A DNA stretch of 64,000 bases from Marinifilum sp. N1E240 (GTDB lineage: Bacteria > Bacteroidota > Bacteroidia > Bacteroidales > Marinifilaceae). Below, piece by piece: positions 54,540 to 62,812 of the stretch. The DNA is taken from assembly GCF_009295825.1 (NCBI RefSeq), contig NZ_WHKF01000005.1:186001-250000 (forward strand), written 5' to 3'. Under the pieces are notes generated by a model, which was not told the DNA's origin, did no database searches, and saw only the letters and a list, made by a program, of their open reading frames with translations. The translations under genes were made by a program, and so were the position numbers. Each line of letters opens with the position of its first letter. Position 1 is the stretch's first letter.

Positions 54540-54994
54540 ATGGCACAATCATTATCGAAACTATTTGTACACATTATTTTTCATGTGAAAAATAATTCAA
54601 TCAAAATCAAAAGGAAAATCGTGCAGAACTTTATGCTTATATGGGTGCTGTAATTAAGGATAATGGTTCTATTCCAATAATAATTAATGGGGTTGAAGAT
54701 CATGTTCACGTTCTTTGTGTGATGTCAAAAAATATTGCTCTTGCAAAATTAGTAGAAGAGATTAAAAGACACAGTAGTCGTTGGATTAAAACTAAAGGGA
54801 TCAATTATTCAAAGTTTGCATGGCAGGCTGGTTATGCTGGTTTTTCTGTAAGTTCCTCTTTACATGAAAAAACAAAATTGTATATTAAAAATCAGGAAGC
54901 ACATCATCAAAAATTGAGTTTCAAAGATGAATACCTTTTGTTTTTGAAGGAATATGGCATTGAGTATAAGGAAGAATATATATGGAGTGATTAA
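54540..54994 (+). pseudogene. IS200-like / REP-associated tyrosine transposase (RAYT), frameshifted
   Basis: Reading ATG at 54540 gives MAQSLSKLFVHIIFHVKNNSIKIK, the normal start of Y1 (IS200-like) transposases. The frame breaks near 54609-54613, where a one-base loss inside AAAAGG moves the rest into the frame reading KENRAELYAYMGAVIKDNGS. That frame continues with the HUH metal motif (EDHVHVLCVM), WQAGYAGFSVS and the catalytic Tyr region YIKNQEAHHQ to a stop at 54994. The complete original would be about 150 residues. Position between mirror-image palindromes fits a REP-associated transposase. The short A4G run makes programmed frameshifting less likely than decay. Confidence 0.82.
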
Positions 54995-55004
54995 TGATTG
55001 AATT

Positions 55005-55200
55005 GCCCTTTCAGGGCGAGGATATTGATGATGGATATCCAAAGGTGTTACCTTTGGCTGAATTAAATCAGACTTTCAGTCTGAATGTTGAGATTCTATT
55101 TAAACATGATTTATGAACGCCACAACGTGGCAATTTACTTCATTCAAAAGCAGCGCTTTGAGGTGAATGAGAAACGGAATAAGAATCGTCCTGTAAGGAC
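55005..55200. repeat. right palindrome cluster flanking the broken transposase
   Basis: Six inverted repeats follow the transposase: GCCCT-TTC-AGGGC (55005-55017), CCAAAGGT-GTT-ACCTTTGG (55039-55057), CAGACT-TTC-AGTCTG (55069-55083), GCCAC-AAC-GTGGC (55119-55131), a longer hairpin with outer CATTCA/TGAATG and inner AAAGC/GCTTT (55141-55169), and GTCCT-GTA-AGGAC (55188-55200). The first two mirror elements on the left side. Confidence 0.75.
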
Positions 55201-55248
55201 AGTTTAAATATGAAACATTACCTGATTGACAATCAATTATTAATAAAA

Positions 55249-55271
55249 AACCCGAGTAATTTACTCGGGTT
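55249..55271 (-). terminator. terminator after thiL
   Basis: AACCCGAGTAA/TTACTCGGGTT nearly perfect palindrome followed on the minus strand by TTTTATTAA, about 45 bases past the thiL stop. Confidence 0.82.
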
Positions 55272-55315
55272 CATGTGGGTTTTCAACCCAATTATTTTTA
55301 AAAAGGATGAGGTAT

Positions 55316-56362
55316 TTAATCTTCTTTAATAGGATTCCAACCCTGAGCCTGTAATTCTATCTCTACATTATCACGTGTTACCAAATAATGACCTTTCGAT
55401 GCTTCGGTAATGTGACCAATTACTTTCACATCTTCAATTTTTTCAATATCGTCGAATTTATCCAAAGGAACGGTGAATAACAGCTCATAATCTTCTCCAC
55501 CATTAAGCGAAAAGGTACTGTAGTTCATATTTAGCTCTTCAGCCATTTTATGAGTTGCATAGTCTACCGGAATTTTCTCTTCGTAAACCTGGCATCCAAC
55601 TTTCGATTCTTCACAAATGTGCATCAATTCCGATGACAATCCATCTGAGATATCAATCATTGATGTAGGGACAATTTTTGCCTCTTTTAGTCTTTCGTAG
55701 ATATCTTTTCTGGCTTCAGGTTTTAATTGACGCTCCAAAATGTAATCGTGACCCGATAAATCTGGTTGCATGTTTGGATTGTTATCGAAAACGCGTTTCT
55801 CGCGCTCTAGCAATTGTAATCCGGCATAAGCCGCACCTAAATTACCACTAACACAAACCAAATCATTTACTTTAGCACCACTTCTATATGCCAATTCTTC
55901 TTCTTTGGCTTCACCAATAGCAGTTACCGAAATACACATTCCTGTTAGTGATGATGTAGTGTCTCCACCTACCAAATCAACATCGTAATTCTCACAAGCC
56001 AAACGGATACCATCATAAATTTCATCTAAAGCTTCAACGGTAAATCGTTTAGAAATAGCAATGGAAACAGTCACCTGTTTTGGACAAGCATTCATGGCAT
56101 AAACATCTGATACGTTTACCGCAATAGCTTTGTATCCCAGGTGCTTTAAAGGAGTATACATTAAATCAAAATGAATTCCCTCTACCAACAAGTCAGTAGT
56201 CACAACCGTTTTTTTGTTGCTGTAATCAAGCACGGCAGCATCGTCGCCAACACCAACATTGGAACTTGAGTGCTTTAACTTGATGTTTTTAGTCAGATGT
56301 TTGATTAAACCGAATTCTCCCATAGAAGAAATGTCGGTTCCTTGTGCCTTGTTTTCCTGCAT
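55316..56362 (-). CDS. thiL: thiamine-monophosphate kinase
   Basis: ThiL phosphorylates thiamine monophosphate to thiamine pyrophosphate. Seen: SMGEFGLIKHLTKN near the start, VGVGDDAAVL (ATP/Mg binding), VVTTDLLVEGIHFDL, LGYKAIAVNVSDVYAMNA, DLVGGDTTSS, VCVSGNLGAAYAGLQLL, and SMIDISDGLSSELMHI, all ThiL/PurM-fold motifs. I take the ATG giving MQENKAQGTD (349 residues); a longer frame would begin inside the -7 promoter element at 56396-56403. No TPP riboswitch is visible. Confidence 0.95.
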   Translation of the reverse strand: MQENKAQGTDISSMGEFGLIKHLTKNIKLKHSSSNVGVGDDAAVLDYSNKKTVVTTDLLVEGIHFDLMYTPLKHLGYKAIAVNVSDVYAMNACPKQVTVSIAISKRFTVEALDEIYDGIRLACENYDVDLVGGDTTSSLTGMCISVTAIGEAKEEELAYRSGAKVNDLVCVSGNLGAAYAGLQLLEREKRVFDNNPNMQPDLSGHDYILERQLKPEARKDIYERLKEAKIVPTSMIDISDGLSSELMHICEESKVGCQVYEEKIPVDYATHKMAEELNMNYSTFSLNGGEDYELLFTVPLDKFDDIEKIEDVKVIGHITEASKGHYLVTRDNVEIELQAQGWNPIKED

Positions 56363-56395
56363 AATAAGCTGATATCTAAATTTAGAATTTGCCTG

Positions 56396-56403
56396 CAAAG
56401 GTA
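56396..56403 (-). promoter_or_regulatory. -7 promoter element for thiL
   Basis: On the minus strand the bases read TACCTTTG, 33 bases before the preferred ATG. Its position decides against the longer start. The -33 element is unclear. Confidence 0.55.
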
Positions 56404-56477
56404 GAAAAAATATTAAACCCTACAGGAATTATTAACCTGTTAGGTTTTGACTACCAGATATGAAAAAATAATTTTAA

Positions 56478-57017
56478 TTATCTAATTCTTGCAGCACGAG
56501 TATATTTAATCAATGTACGAGCTGTTACTGCTCCATCAAAATGTTGCACGAATTGTTTATGCTTGTCGAAAATGAAAACACAAGGAAGTGATTTGGAACC
56601 AAAAGTTTCTTCAAACTCATTGTTCTCATATCTCAAAACAGTAAGGTTCAATTTTTCTCTTAGCTTGTTTTTCTTCATGAAGATGTTTATGTTTTTTATT
56701 TCATCTTTGGTAACAAACAAGAGTTGGAAGTCATTGTACTCTTTGGAATAGTGACTCATAATTTTAGCTTCCTCGTGACAATAGGGGCAAAAATTACCAA
56801 AGTGAACCACAACAATAGGTTTATCTTTTTCTAAGTTGACATTGGAAAATGAGTTTCCTAATGTGTCTTGAAAATTGAATTCGGGCAAATAGGTAAGCCC
56901 CACTTTAGCTTCCTGCTTTAATTGTTTTTCTTTTTTATCCTTTTGTTTCTTAATAATAGTAACACTTGTAATTGTTAAGATTACGATTATAAAGATTGCA
57001 GCTAATTTTCTATTCAT
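56478..57017 (-). CDS. thioredoxin-fold (TlpA/peroxiredoxin-like) exported protein
   Basis: The 179-residue protein has an N-terminal membrane anchor or signal (about 1-20, KLAAIFIIVILTITSVTII), a basic stretch, and a thioredoxin-like domain: NFQDTLGNSF, then VVVHFGNFCPYCHEEAKIMSHY with a CPYC redox pair (about 75-78), and SLPCVFIFDKHKQFVQHFDGA with the cis-Pro region (LPC). The active site FCPYC differs from the WCxPC of TlpA, so reductant or oxidant role is open. It lies 12 bases after a membrane protein gene, last in a run of five minus-strand genes. Confidence 0.85.
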   Translation of the reverse strand: MNRKLAAIFIIVILTITSVTIIKKQKDKKEKQLKQEAKVGLTYLPEFNFQDTLGNSFSNVNLEKDKPIVVVHFGNFCPYCHEEAKIMSHYSKEYNDFQLLFVTKDEIKNINIFMKKNKLREKLNLTVLRYENNEFEETFGSKSLPCVFIFDKHKQFVQHFDGAVTARTLIKYTRAARIR

Positions 57018-57029
57018 GATTTATTTGTA

Positions 57030-57809
57030 TTAAAAAGAGAGATCAATAACAGGAATATTTAGATTTATAGCGAAGATAATATCTCTAACATAAGGCCAAA
57101 TTATTAAAGAAAAAAGAATTGGAATAAGTGTCATTTTTGTTAATGCCTTAAATGCAAGCTTTTCTGATATTTTAATAAACAATGGAATTAAACCAAGCAT
57201 TAGCAGTAATTGTATATCAATAAAACTAAAGAAAGAATTATACCAATTGTACTTTTCAGGAGTAGTAAGAAAGGATTGAATAGAAGGGTTGATATACATG
57301 TAAAATTTTTCTAAACTTTCTAAGTCATAATCAGTTTGTATCAATCCAAACCATATGGATGCCGCAACATTTTTTAACGGAATAATAAAATAAGCAATAA
57401 GTGTTACTTTAAGGATAATGCCATATTTTATTTGGGAATAAGAAGATGTTAACCGAAAAGTAAGATAAATAAACAATGCCAATAGTAGGCAATAGATTAT
57501 AATACTCGTAACACTATCAGCAAAAAAATATAACGCATCGCTTAAATACTCAGATTTTGCATCTTCATCTTTTACTTCTTCTAAAGCAATTTCAGCTAAA
57601 TCATCTTTAAAATCAGCCATTAAGTCATCATGTTCGTTGTAAACTTCAGCTTCCTGTTGTGTTTGCATTTTTGTATTATATCTTTCATTTACCTGCTTTG
57701 TGTCAATAAAATCGTACATGACAAAATCAGAGAAAATACCAAATAGCAGTAGCGCGATAATTAGATATAGATTCTTTATTTTTAATAGTAACGATAAGAA
57801 TTTTTGCAT
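57030..57809 (-). CDS. multi-pass membrane protein of unknown function
   Basis: The 259-residue protein is not recognised. It has a first membrane helix (about 12-33), a long acidic, probably extracytoplasmic segment (about 38-90, rich in Glu/Asp and Gln), then about four further helices (about 93-118, 127-150, 190-213, 222-245). The pattern recalls YIP1-like proteins only loosely. It begins 4 bases after the preceding exported-protein gene and is followed by the thioredoxin-like gene, so it probably works with them at the membrane. Confidence 0.75.
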   Translation of the reverse strand: MQKFLSLLLKIKNLYLIIALLLFGIFSDFVMYDFIDTKQVNERYNTKMQTQQEAEVYNEHDDLMADFKDDLAEIALEEVKDEDAKSEYLSDALYFFADSVTSIIIYCLLLALFIYLTFRLTSSYSQIKYGIILKVTLIAYFIIPLKNVAASIWFGLIQTDYDLESLEKFYMYINPSIQSFLTTPEKYNWYNSFFSFIDIQLLLMLGLIPLFIKISEKLAFKALTKMTLIPILFSLIIWPYVRDIIFAINLNIPVIDLSF

Positions 57810-57813
57810 GGCT

Positions 57814-59238
57814 TTATTTTTTTAGAAGTTCTTGTTGAAGGTTTTTCTTTAGATTTTCTTGTTCTGTGGTAGGGAGCATAATGGAGTACTTGTCCCAAAA
57901 CTCTTTATTGTATGGTAACTTTTCGTAATGATCACCTTTCCAATTCAATTGGTTCAATTGTGTGTTAACAACATTCTGATCGTTGATGATTTCAGTATTC
58001 ACCAATTCCTGAATGAAACGATCTGACATGTTGTTGTAATCTTTACGTCTAGAATAAAGATAGCTGAGGTAGAGTTTGTTATTGTATTCTTTAAATTTAA
58101 TTTTGAACAAGTAGAAATAATAGAATTTTCCTTTAAATCCTCCGTGGCGTTCACCTCTAAATCGATATCCTTTATTTTTAGGATTGTTGATATAGCCATA
58201 ATCCATACTTAAAAAGGCATAATCTTTTACTCTAACATAGCTTACCCCAATTGGTATAAAACTATTTTTTTGTTTTTCTAGTCCAGGGTAGTTCTTATTG
58301 GGCAGTATTTTTATTTTATAAGTTGCTTCACCATTGTAAAGTACAATGGTATCCAATTTGAACCGATGTCTTTTCATGAAGGTTTTACTAATTAATGGAC
58401 CACCATTAACAAACCATGGATTCACTTTCTTGGAACCTCTTCTTTTGTCTTTTTGTGCAGCACGAATCATATTTGTACAAGTGAAAAATTTAGAAAATGA
58501 GGCTTTGTTGTTATCGAAAGCATTAATAAGGTGCTCTTGAATGATCGGATCTTTGTGTGAAGAATTCTTTGTAAGAGTGCTATCGGAGAGCATTTTTTTC
58601 TTTTTGTTTAGCCTTAGATAATAACTCAGAAGAAAATTATAATCTTGATGTCTACTATCTAAACTCGATTGCAATTCATCAATATTGAATTTGCACTCTT
58701 CAATTTTGTGAGATATACCCGGATCGTAAATACTAACTGCAGCTTCAATCAACCGGTTTATGCTGGTTTTGTTGCCATGAGATTGACGAAAATAATATTT
58801 GCCAATATGAGGCTGGTTATCCAGTAAATTAGGCAATTCGTTAATGGCATTGGCAAATATCTGTTTGGCATCTTTTAGTATCTCTTGCTTGCCAACAATA
58901 ATTTCTTGCAATTGGTACGATTGTTTTGCAAGTCTAAGCACAGGAACGGCTCCATTTTTTTGTATTCGTAAAAGGGAATCTATATCGTACTTCTGACTTT
59001 TGTAACCAATACATGATATAAAGATTTGTTGGTTCGTATCATCAACAGGCAAAGCCAATTCAAAATCACCATTGGCATTACTAATGGTGCCTAGACTTGT
59101 TCCTTTTAGTACCACACTGGCATAGGAAATTGGTTCTTTATCGGAACTGGCAATGTTTGCTTTTAATTTGTTTTGACTGAAAAGTGAAAATGGCGCCATA
59201 AATAGTGTGCACAGTATTATTATAACTATTGGTTTCAT
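57814..59238 (-). CDS. exported protein with carboxypeptidase-regulatory-like domain (third paralogue)
   Basis: The 474-residue protein has a signal peptide (ending FSLFSQ, about 1-22) and a CarboxypepD_reg-like beta-sandwich (about 24-110: ANIASSDKEPISYASVVLKGTSLGTISNANGDFELALP, ISCIGYKSQ). The remaining 360 residues share landmarks with the two neighbouring paralogues (LIEAA near residue 165, LDTI followed by a G-E-A-Y-K-I-LP region, and a final KEFWDKYSIMLPTT). It is clearly more diverged than those two. There is no TonB-dependent barrel, so these are stand-alone secreted or surface proteins. Function is unknown. Confidence 0.82.
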   Translation of the reverse strand: MKPIVIIILCTLFMAPFSLFSQNKLKANIASSDKEPISYASVVLKGTSLGTISNANGDFELALPVDDTNQQIFISCIGYKSQKYDIDSLLRIQKNGAVPVLRLAKQSYQLQEIIVGKQEILKDAKQIFANAINELPNLLDNQPHIGKYYFRQSHGNKTSINRLIEAAVSIYDPGISHKIEECKFNIDELQSSLDSRHQDYNFLLSYYLRLNKKKKMLSDSTLTKNSSHKDPIIQEHLINAFDNNKASFSKFFTCTNMIRAAQKDKRRGSKKVNPWFVNGGPLISKTFMKRHRFKLDTIVLYNGEATYKIKILPNKNYPGLEKQKNSFIPIGVSYVRVKDYAFLSMDYGYINNPKNKGYRFRGERHGGFKGKFYYFYLFKIKFKEYNNKLYLSYLYSRRKDYNNMSDRFIQELVNTEIINDQNVVNTQLNQLNWKGDHYEKLPYNKEFWDKYSIMLPTTEQENLKKNLQQELLKK

Positions 59239-59252
59239 CTGGCAGGATTTAA

Positions 59253-60632
59253 TTAGTTAATCTGATTAATTCGAATGCTATCTGCAGCATGTTGGTATTG
59301 TTCTTTCAAACTTACTTCAGCTTCTAAATCTGTTCTTAGTTTGGCTTCGTCCTTTGTTTCTAGCAGTATGGTGTAATTCTCCCAAAACTCTGGATGGTAT
59401 TCGCTTGGCTCATAAAGTTTATCGTTCCATTTTTGTGGAAGCATTTTGCTAACTTGATCTGCTTGATCTATGATTTCTGTAAATAAGAACTCCTTAATTA
59501 GATGAGGACTTTTTCGTTTTTTATTATTTAGATCGCCCATGTTTGATGTGAATCCAGCAAAATCTCTTCCGAATGATTTGTAGTAAGTTGGATAAAGTTT
59601 GCCTTGGTACTTTTTGTATTTAAGAATACAGTAATAGGACATATATAGTCTTGATTTAACTTTAGGATTCTTAAAATCCCCTATTTTTAATTCATACAAA
59701 GCAAAATCTTTTGTAGATATTAGAATATGTCCCAATCTTATATCAGATGATTCTTTAAGCTCTTTAGGGGTAGGCAATATCTTTAGTTTATACATTCTTT
59801 CTCCATCTAAATCGAGAATGGTATCCAATTTTATTTGGTGAAAGTTGCTTTTGTAAATTTTCTTCAAATCGTGCCACATATCACCAATTTTAGCTTGGTG
59901 GGCGGTCTTCAATCTTCGAAGGTTTGCAATTGAATTTCTTTCTTCATCTGTATCTCTAACGAGCTGAAGTAGTTCCTCTTTGCTTGGATTATAATTTTTA
60001 GAGTTTTTCTGTGCTTTTTTATATCGAACCTCTTTCCATTGTTTGAAAAAGTAAAGGTTCTTAGCATCAATTTCTCTATTATCGAAAGTGTTTCTTTTTT
60101 CAAGAATATGAACTTTTATTTTTGGCTCCTCGGGTGTTGCGTAGGTGAACAGTGCAGCCTCAATTAATTTCATATACTTTTTATCTAGCAAAGATGTTTG
60201 TCTTAGAAATCCTTTGTTGATATAGGGCTGATCGGGTTTAAAATTAGGAGCAGCTTTCATGCATTCTTTCAATATTTTTTTTGGATCGCTCATCAGTTTA
60301 CTGGCACTCACTTTTACTTCTGATATGTCATAAGAAACAGGTATGAGCTCTATTTTATTCCCAATCTTTTTAGGATGTATTGAGATACTTTGGTAGCCTA
60401 GACTACTAATTAATACTCTAGTATTTAATCCTACCATGGGAATGTAAAGTTGAAAATCTCCTTCTTTATTGCTTATGGTTCCCTTTGTAGTTTCAGCTAC
60501 CGATATATTGGCAAAAGGAATGGCTTTTTGGGATTCTTTGTCAATAATTTTTGACTTGACTTGAATTTGAGCCTGAACATTAGTTAGAAAAATAACTATG
60601 ATCAGACTTGTACTTAGAATTGCTTTCATCAT
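59253..60632 (-). CDS. exported protein with carboxypeptidase-regulatory-like domain (second paralogue)
   Basis: The 459-residue protein has a signal peptide (ending NVQAQ), a CarboxypepD_reg-like domain (about 22-105: SKIIDKESQKAIPFANISVAETTKGTISNKEGDFQLYIP), then a shared C-terminal region. It is highly similar over its whole length to the adjacent 463-residue gene, including identical runs such as VSASKLMSDPKKILKECMKA and EYHPEFWENY, which indicates recent tandem duplication. Middle parts (about 180-260) differ most. It starts at either of two adjacent ATGs. Function is unknown. Confidence 0.85.
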   Translation of the reverse strand: MMKAILSTSLIIVIFLTNVQAQIQVKSKIIDKESQKAIPFANISVAETTKGTISNKEGDFQLYIPMVGLNTRVLISSLGYQSISIHPKKIGNKIELIPVSYDISEVKVSASKLMSDPKKILKECMKAAPNFKPDQPYINKGFLRQTSLLDKKYMKLIEAALFTYATPEEPKIKVHILEKRNTFDNREIDAKNLYFFKQWKEVRYKKAQKNSKNYNPSKEELLQLVRDTDEERNSIANLRRLKTAHQAKIGDMWHDLKKIYKSNFHQIKLDTILDLDGERMYKLKILPTPKELKESSDIRLGHILISTKDFALYELKIGDFKNPKVKSRLYMSYYCILKYKKYQGKLYPTYYKSFGRDFAGFTSNMGDLNNKKRKSPHLIKEFLFTEIIDQADQVSKMLPQKWNDKLYEPSEYHPEFWENYTILLETKDEAKLRTDLEAEVSLKEQYQHAADSIRINQIN

Positions 60633-60714
60633 TTTGGTTTCTTATTTTGAGATTTTAACCCATCTCAGCATTAAAACTTATGGTATTTAATTTCGAAAGT
60701 TGATTAGTCACTTT

Positions 60715-62106
60715 TCAATTCACTCTGTTTATCTGAACACTATCTGTAGAATGTTGATATTGCTCTTGCATGTTGGATTCACCTTCTAAATCTGTTCTTA
60801 GTTTGGCTTCGTCCTTGGTTTCGAGCAGAATGTTGTAATTCTCCCAAAACTCAGGGTGGTATTCGCTAGGTTGGTATAGTTTGTCATTCCACTTTTTAGG
60901 AATAGTATTAGTTATCTTATCCACATCTTCAATAATCTCTGTGAATAATAACTCTCTTGAAATGCGGGGATATTTTTTTTGTTGAATTTGATTTTTTAAG
61001 TCGGAAGACATTCCTGTAAAATCTCGCCGGTGCGACTTGTAGTAGGTCGGATATAGTTTTTCTTTATAGCGTTTGTACTTTAAAGTAAAGTTTGAGCTGA
61101 ATAGGTTTGTAAAGCCTATTAGCCTTTTATCTTTTAAATTAGGATTTTGTACCCTGGCAAATTTAAGTTCGTATAAAGCGAAATCTTTAGCTGAAACAAG
61201 TAGATGTCCTAAATCTATTATAACTCCATTTTTCAATGTTTTAGGAGTTGGTAGTATTTTTATTTTGTATACCGCTTCTCCATTTCTGTCGAGAATGGTA
61301 TCGAGTTTAAATTGCGTGTATTTGTTTTTGTAGAGCACATTAAGATTGTATCGAAGAGATTTTATATTGGCTTCGTAGGCTGTTTCAAGTTGTATTAAAT
61401 CACATATAGAATTTTTTTCTTCATCTGCACCTTGTATTAATTCTAGTAACTCTTCCTTATTAGGAGTAAAGGTTTCAGCTTCTCTTTGAGCCTTCTTGCG
61501 ACGCATACTATCCCAATTTTTAAAAAAACTTAAATGTTTAGAGTCAATTTCTCTATTGTCATAGGTATTTCTTTTCTCAACAATATGCACCTTAGATCTG
61601 GATTCATTGGGTGTGGAGTAGGTTAATAAAGCAGCCTCAATTAATTTTACATACTTTTTGTTGAGTAGGTGAGTTTGTCGTAAAAATCCTTTGTTGATAT
61701 AGGGTTGATTGGGTTTAAAATTAGGAGCAGCTTTCATGCATTCCTTCAATATTTTTTTCGGATCACTCATCAGTTTACTGGCACTTACCTTAACCTCCGA
61801 AATATCATAAGTTACTGGAATGAGTTTTATAACTTCTCCTATTTTTTTAGGATGTATCGAAACTGTTTGATAACCCAAACTACTAACAAGAACTCTTGTG
61901 TTAAGCCCCGAAGTACTAATGTATAGTTGAAAATCTCCCTCTTTATTGCTTATGGTTCCCTTTGTAGTCTCAGCAATGGATATGTTGGCAAAAGGAATGG
62001 CTTTTTTGGTTTCTTTGTCAATGATTTTTGACTTAACCTGAATTTGTGCTGTTGCAGAAAATAAGGAGCACAACAAGAGTGTTGCAATAACAATCGCTTT
62101 GTTCAT
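60715..62106 (-). CDS. exported protein with carboxypeptidase-regulatory-like domain (first paralogue)
   Basis: The 463-residue protein is the first of the three tandem paralogues. It has a signal peptide (ending SATAQ, about 1-20), the CarboxypepD_reg-like domain (about 22-105), and the same C-terminal region with LIEAALLTYSTP, LDTILDRNGEAVYKIKILPTP, YPTYYKS and EYHPEFWENYNILLETKDEAKLRTDLE. An 82-base gap separates it from the next paralogue. It probably heads the operon that ends with the thioredoxin-like gene. The family is not named to my knowledge. Confidence 0.85.
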   Translation of the reverse strand: MNKAIVIATLLLCSLFSATAQIQVKSKIIDKETKKAIPFANISIAETTKGTISNKEGDFQLYISTSGLNTRVLVSSLGYQTVSIHPKKIGEVIKLIPVTYDISEVKVSASKLMSDPKKILKECMKAAPNFKPNQPYINKGFLRQTHLLNKKYVKLIEAALLTYSTPNESRSKVHIVEKRNTYDNREIDSKHLSFFKNWDSMRRKKAQREAETFTPNKEELLELIQGADEEKNSICDLIQLETAYEANIKSLRYNLNVLYKNKYTQFKLDTILDRNGEAVYKIKILPTPKTLKNGVIIDLGHLLVSAKDFALYELKFARVQNPNLKDKRLIGFTNLFSSNFTLKYKRYKEKLYPTYYKSHRRDFTGMSSDLKNQIQQKKYPRISRELLFTEIIEDVDKITNTIPKKWNDKLYQPSEYHPEFWENYNILLETKDEAKLRTDLEGESNMQEQYQHSTDSVQINRVN

Positions 62107-62137
62107 ATTTGGCAGTTTATGAATGTGATTTGGCTTA

Positions 62138-62297
62138 ATACCAAATTAACTAAAAATTGAGCCTTAAAATTGTTTCTTTTGCGCTTCTGCTTCGTTAAAA
62201 AAGATTCACCGTAACTCTGCTATGGCTTACTTTTTCTCCTTGCATAAGCACAAAATATTTCAATTTTTATTTGCTCACCCTTTAATGAAATTGGTAT
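62138..62297. repeat. 160-bp quasi-palindrome, MITE-like
   Basis: The ends are ATACCAA (62138-62144) and TTGGTAT (62291-62297). Folding the element at about 62217 aligns the two halves along their length: left ...TGAGC..TAAAA.TTG...TTTTGCGCTTCTGC pairs with the reverse complement of the right ...TGAGC.AATAAAAATTG...TTTTGTGCTTATGC. It encodes no protein that I can support. The structure resembles non-autonomous mobile or intergenic repeat elements. Confidence 0.65.
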
Positions 62298-62432
62298 AAC
62301 CTAATAAAATAATTCTATGAATATATGATTTTTGTGCTAAACATTAAGTCTAAAAAATGTTAAATTATAGACTTTAACTATTAGTTTAGTTTCATTCTGA
62401 GATATTAAACGATAATTTTTTAAGATTTTAAG

Positions 62433-62642
62433 GGTTATTTTTATGAATTGTAGAGGTTGAAGAATCAAAATCAAAGCTTTTTTGAATAAGGGCAGGGGTT
62501 TAGGTTTGATTTTAATGCCTCGAAGTATGAATTTGATGCTTTTAGTGTTGAAATTCAATCCTAAAGTATAGAAATTGAATCCTCTACTCTTGTTTTGCAA
62601 GCTTCGAAGAGTCAAATTCAAGCTTTTAGCCTTGTAAATCAG
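62433..62642 (-). repeat. degenerate 21-nt tandem repeat, readable as heptapeptides
   Basis: On the minus strand about ten units of 20-22 bases follow each other, e.g. ATTCAATTTCTATACTTTAGG, ATTGAATTTCAACACTAAAAGC, ATCAAATTCATACTTCGAGGC. They lie in a 108-codon frame (62663 to 62337) whose residues 8-77 split into heptads such as LIYKAKS, LNLTLRS, LQNKSRG, FNFYTLG, LNFNTKS, IKFILRG: hydrophobic residues at positions 1 and 3, Lys/Arg often at 6, Ser or Gly often at 7. Whether the frame is translated is unclear; no promoter or homology is known to me. Confidence 0.5.
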
Positions 62643-62663
62643 ATAAAAGGGTATGAAAGTCAA

Positions 62664-62812
62664 AGGTAGACCTATGGTTTTCTATCCTTTATTTGTCATT
62701 TTCGAGCTTCGATATAAGAAAAATAAAACGGAACTTTTAAAGGGGTAAAGTTCCGTTTTCGAAATTGGCGGAATAAATTCGTGCCTTTAATTAAATCAAT
62801 TGAATTGTATTA
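62664..62812. other. gene-free part of the gap before the right-edge genes
   Basis: Together with the two repeats to its left this belongs to a 706-base gap without a supported gene (62107-62812). This part holds the terminator listed next and otherwise nothing notable. Confidence 0.6.
62725..62759 (-). terminator. terminator after the 162-residue protein gene
   Basis: AAAACGGAACTTT/AAAGTTCCGTTTT, a 13-bp stem with a 9-nt loop, then ATTTTTCTT on the minus strand. Confidence 0.85.

Noticed and set aside
54600-54625. Programmed -1 frameshift in the transposase
   Set aside because: The slip site is only AAAAGG, without a typical A6G or heptamer and without a clear stimulatory stem. IS200-like/RAYT transposases are normally single-frame, so loss of one base is simpler.
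56363-56398. Extended N-terminus for thiL
   Set aside because: The longer start falls within the probable promoter and adds residues (MQANSKFRYQLI) not typical of the family.
56363-56477. TPP riboswitch upstream of thiL
   Set aside because: The gap is short, holds the -7 element TACCTTTG and lacks the CUGAGA and related aptamer motifs.
62337-62663. 108-codon open frame as an ordinary gene
   Set aside because: Composition is repetitive and extreme (Leu/Ile/Lys/Phe/Asn), there is no promoter-like element or recognised domain, and the 21-nt repeat explains the open frame. Recorded as a repeat.
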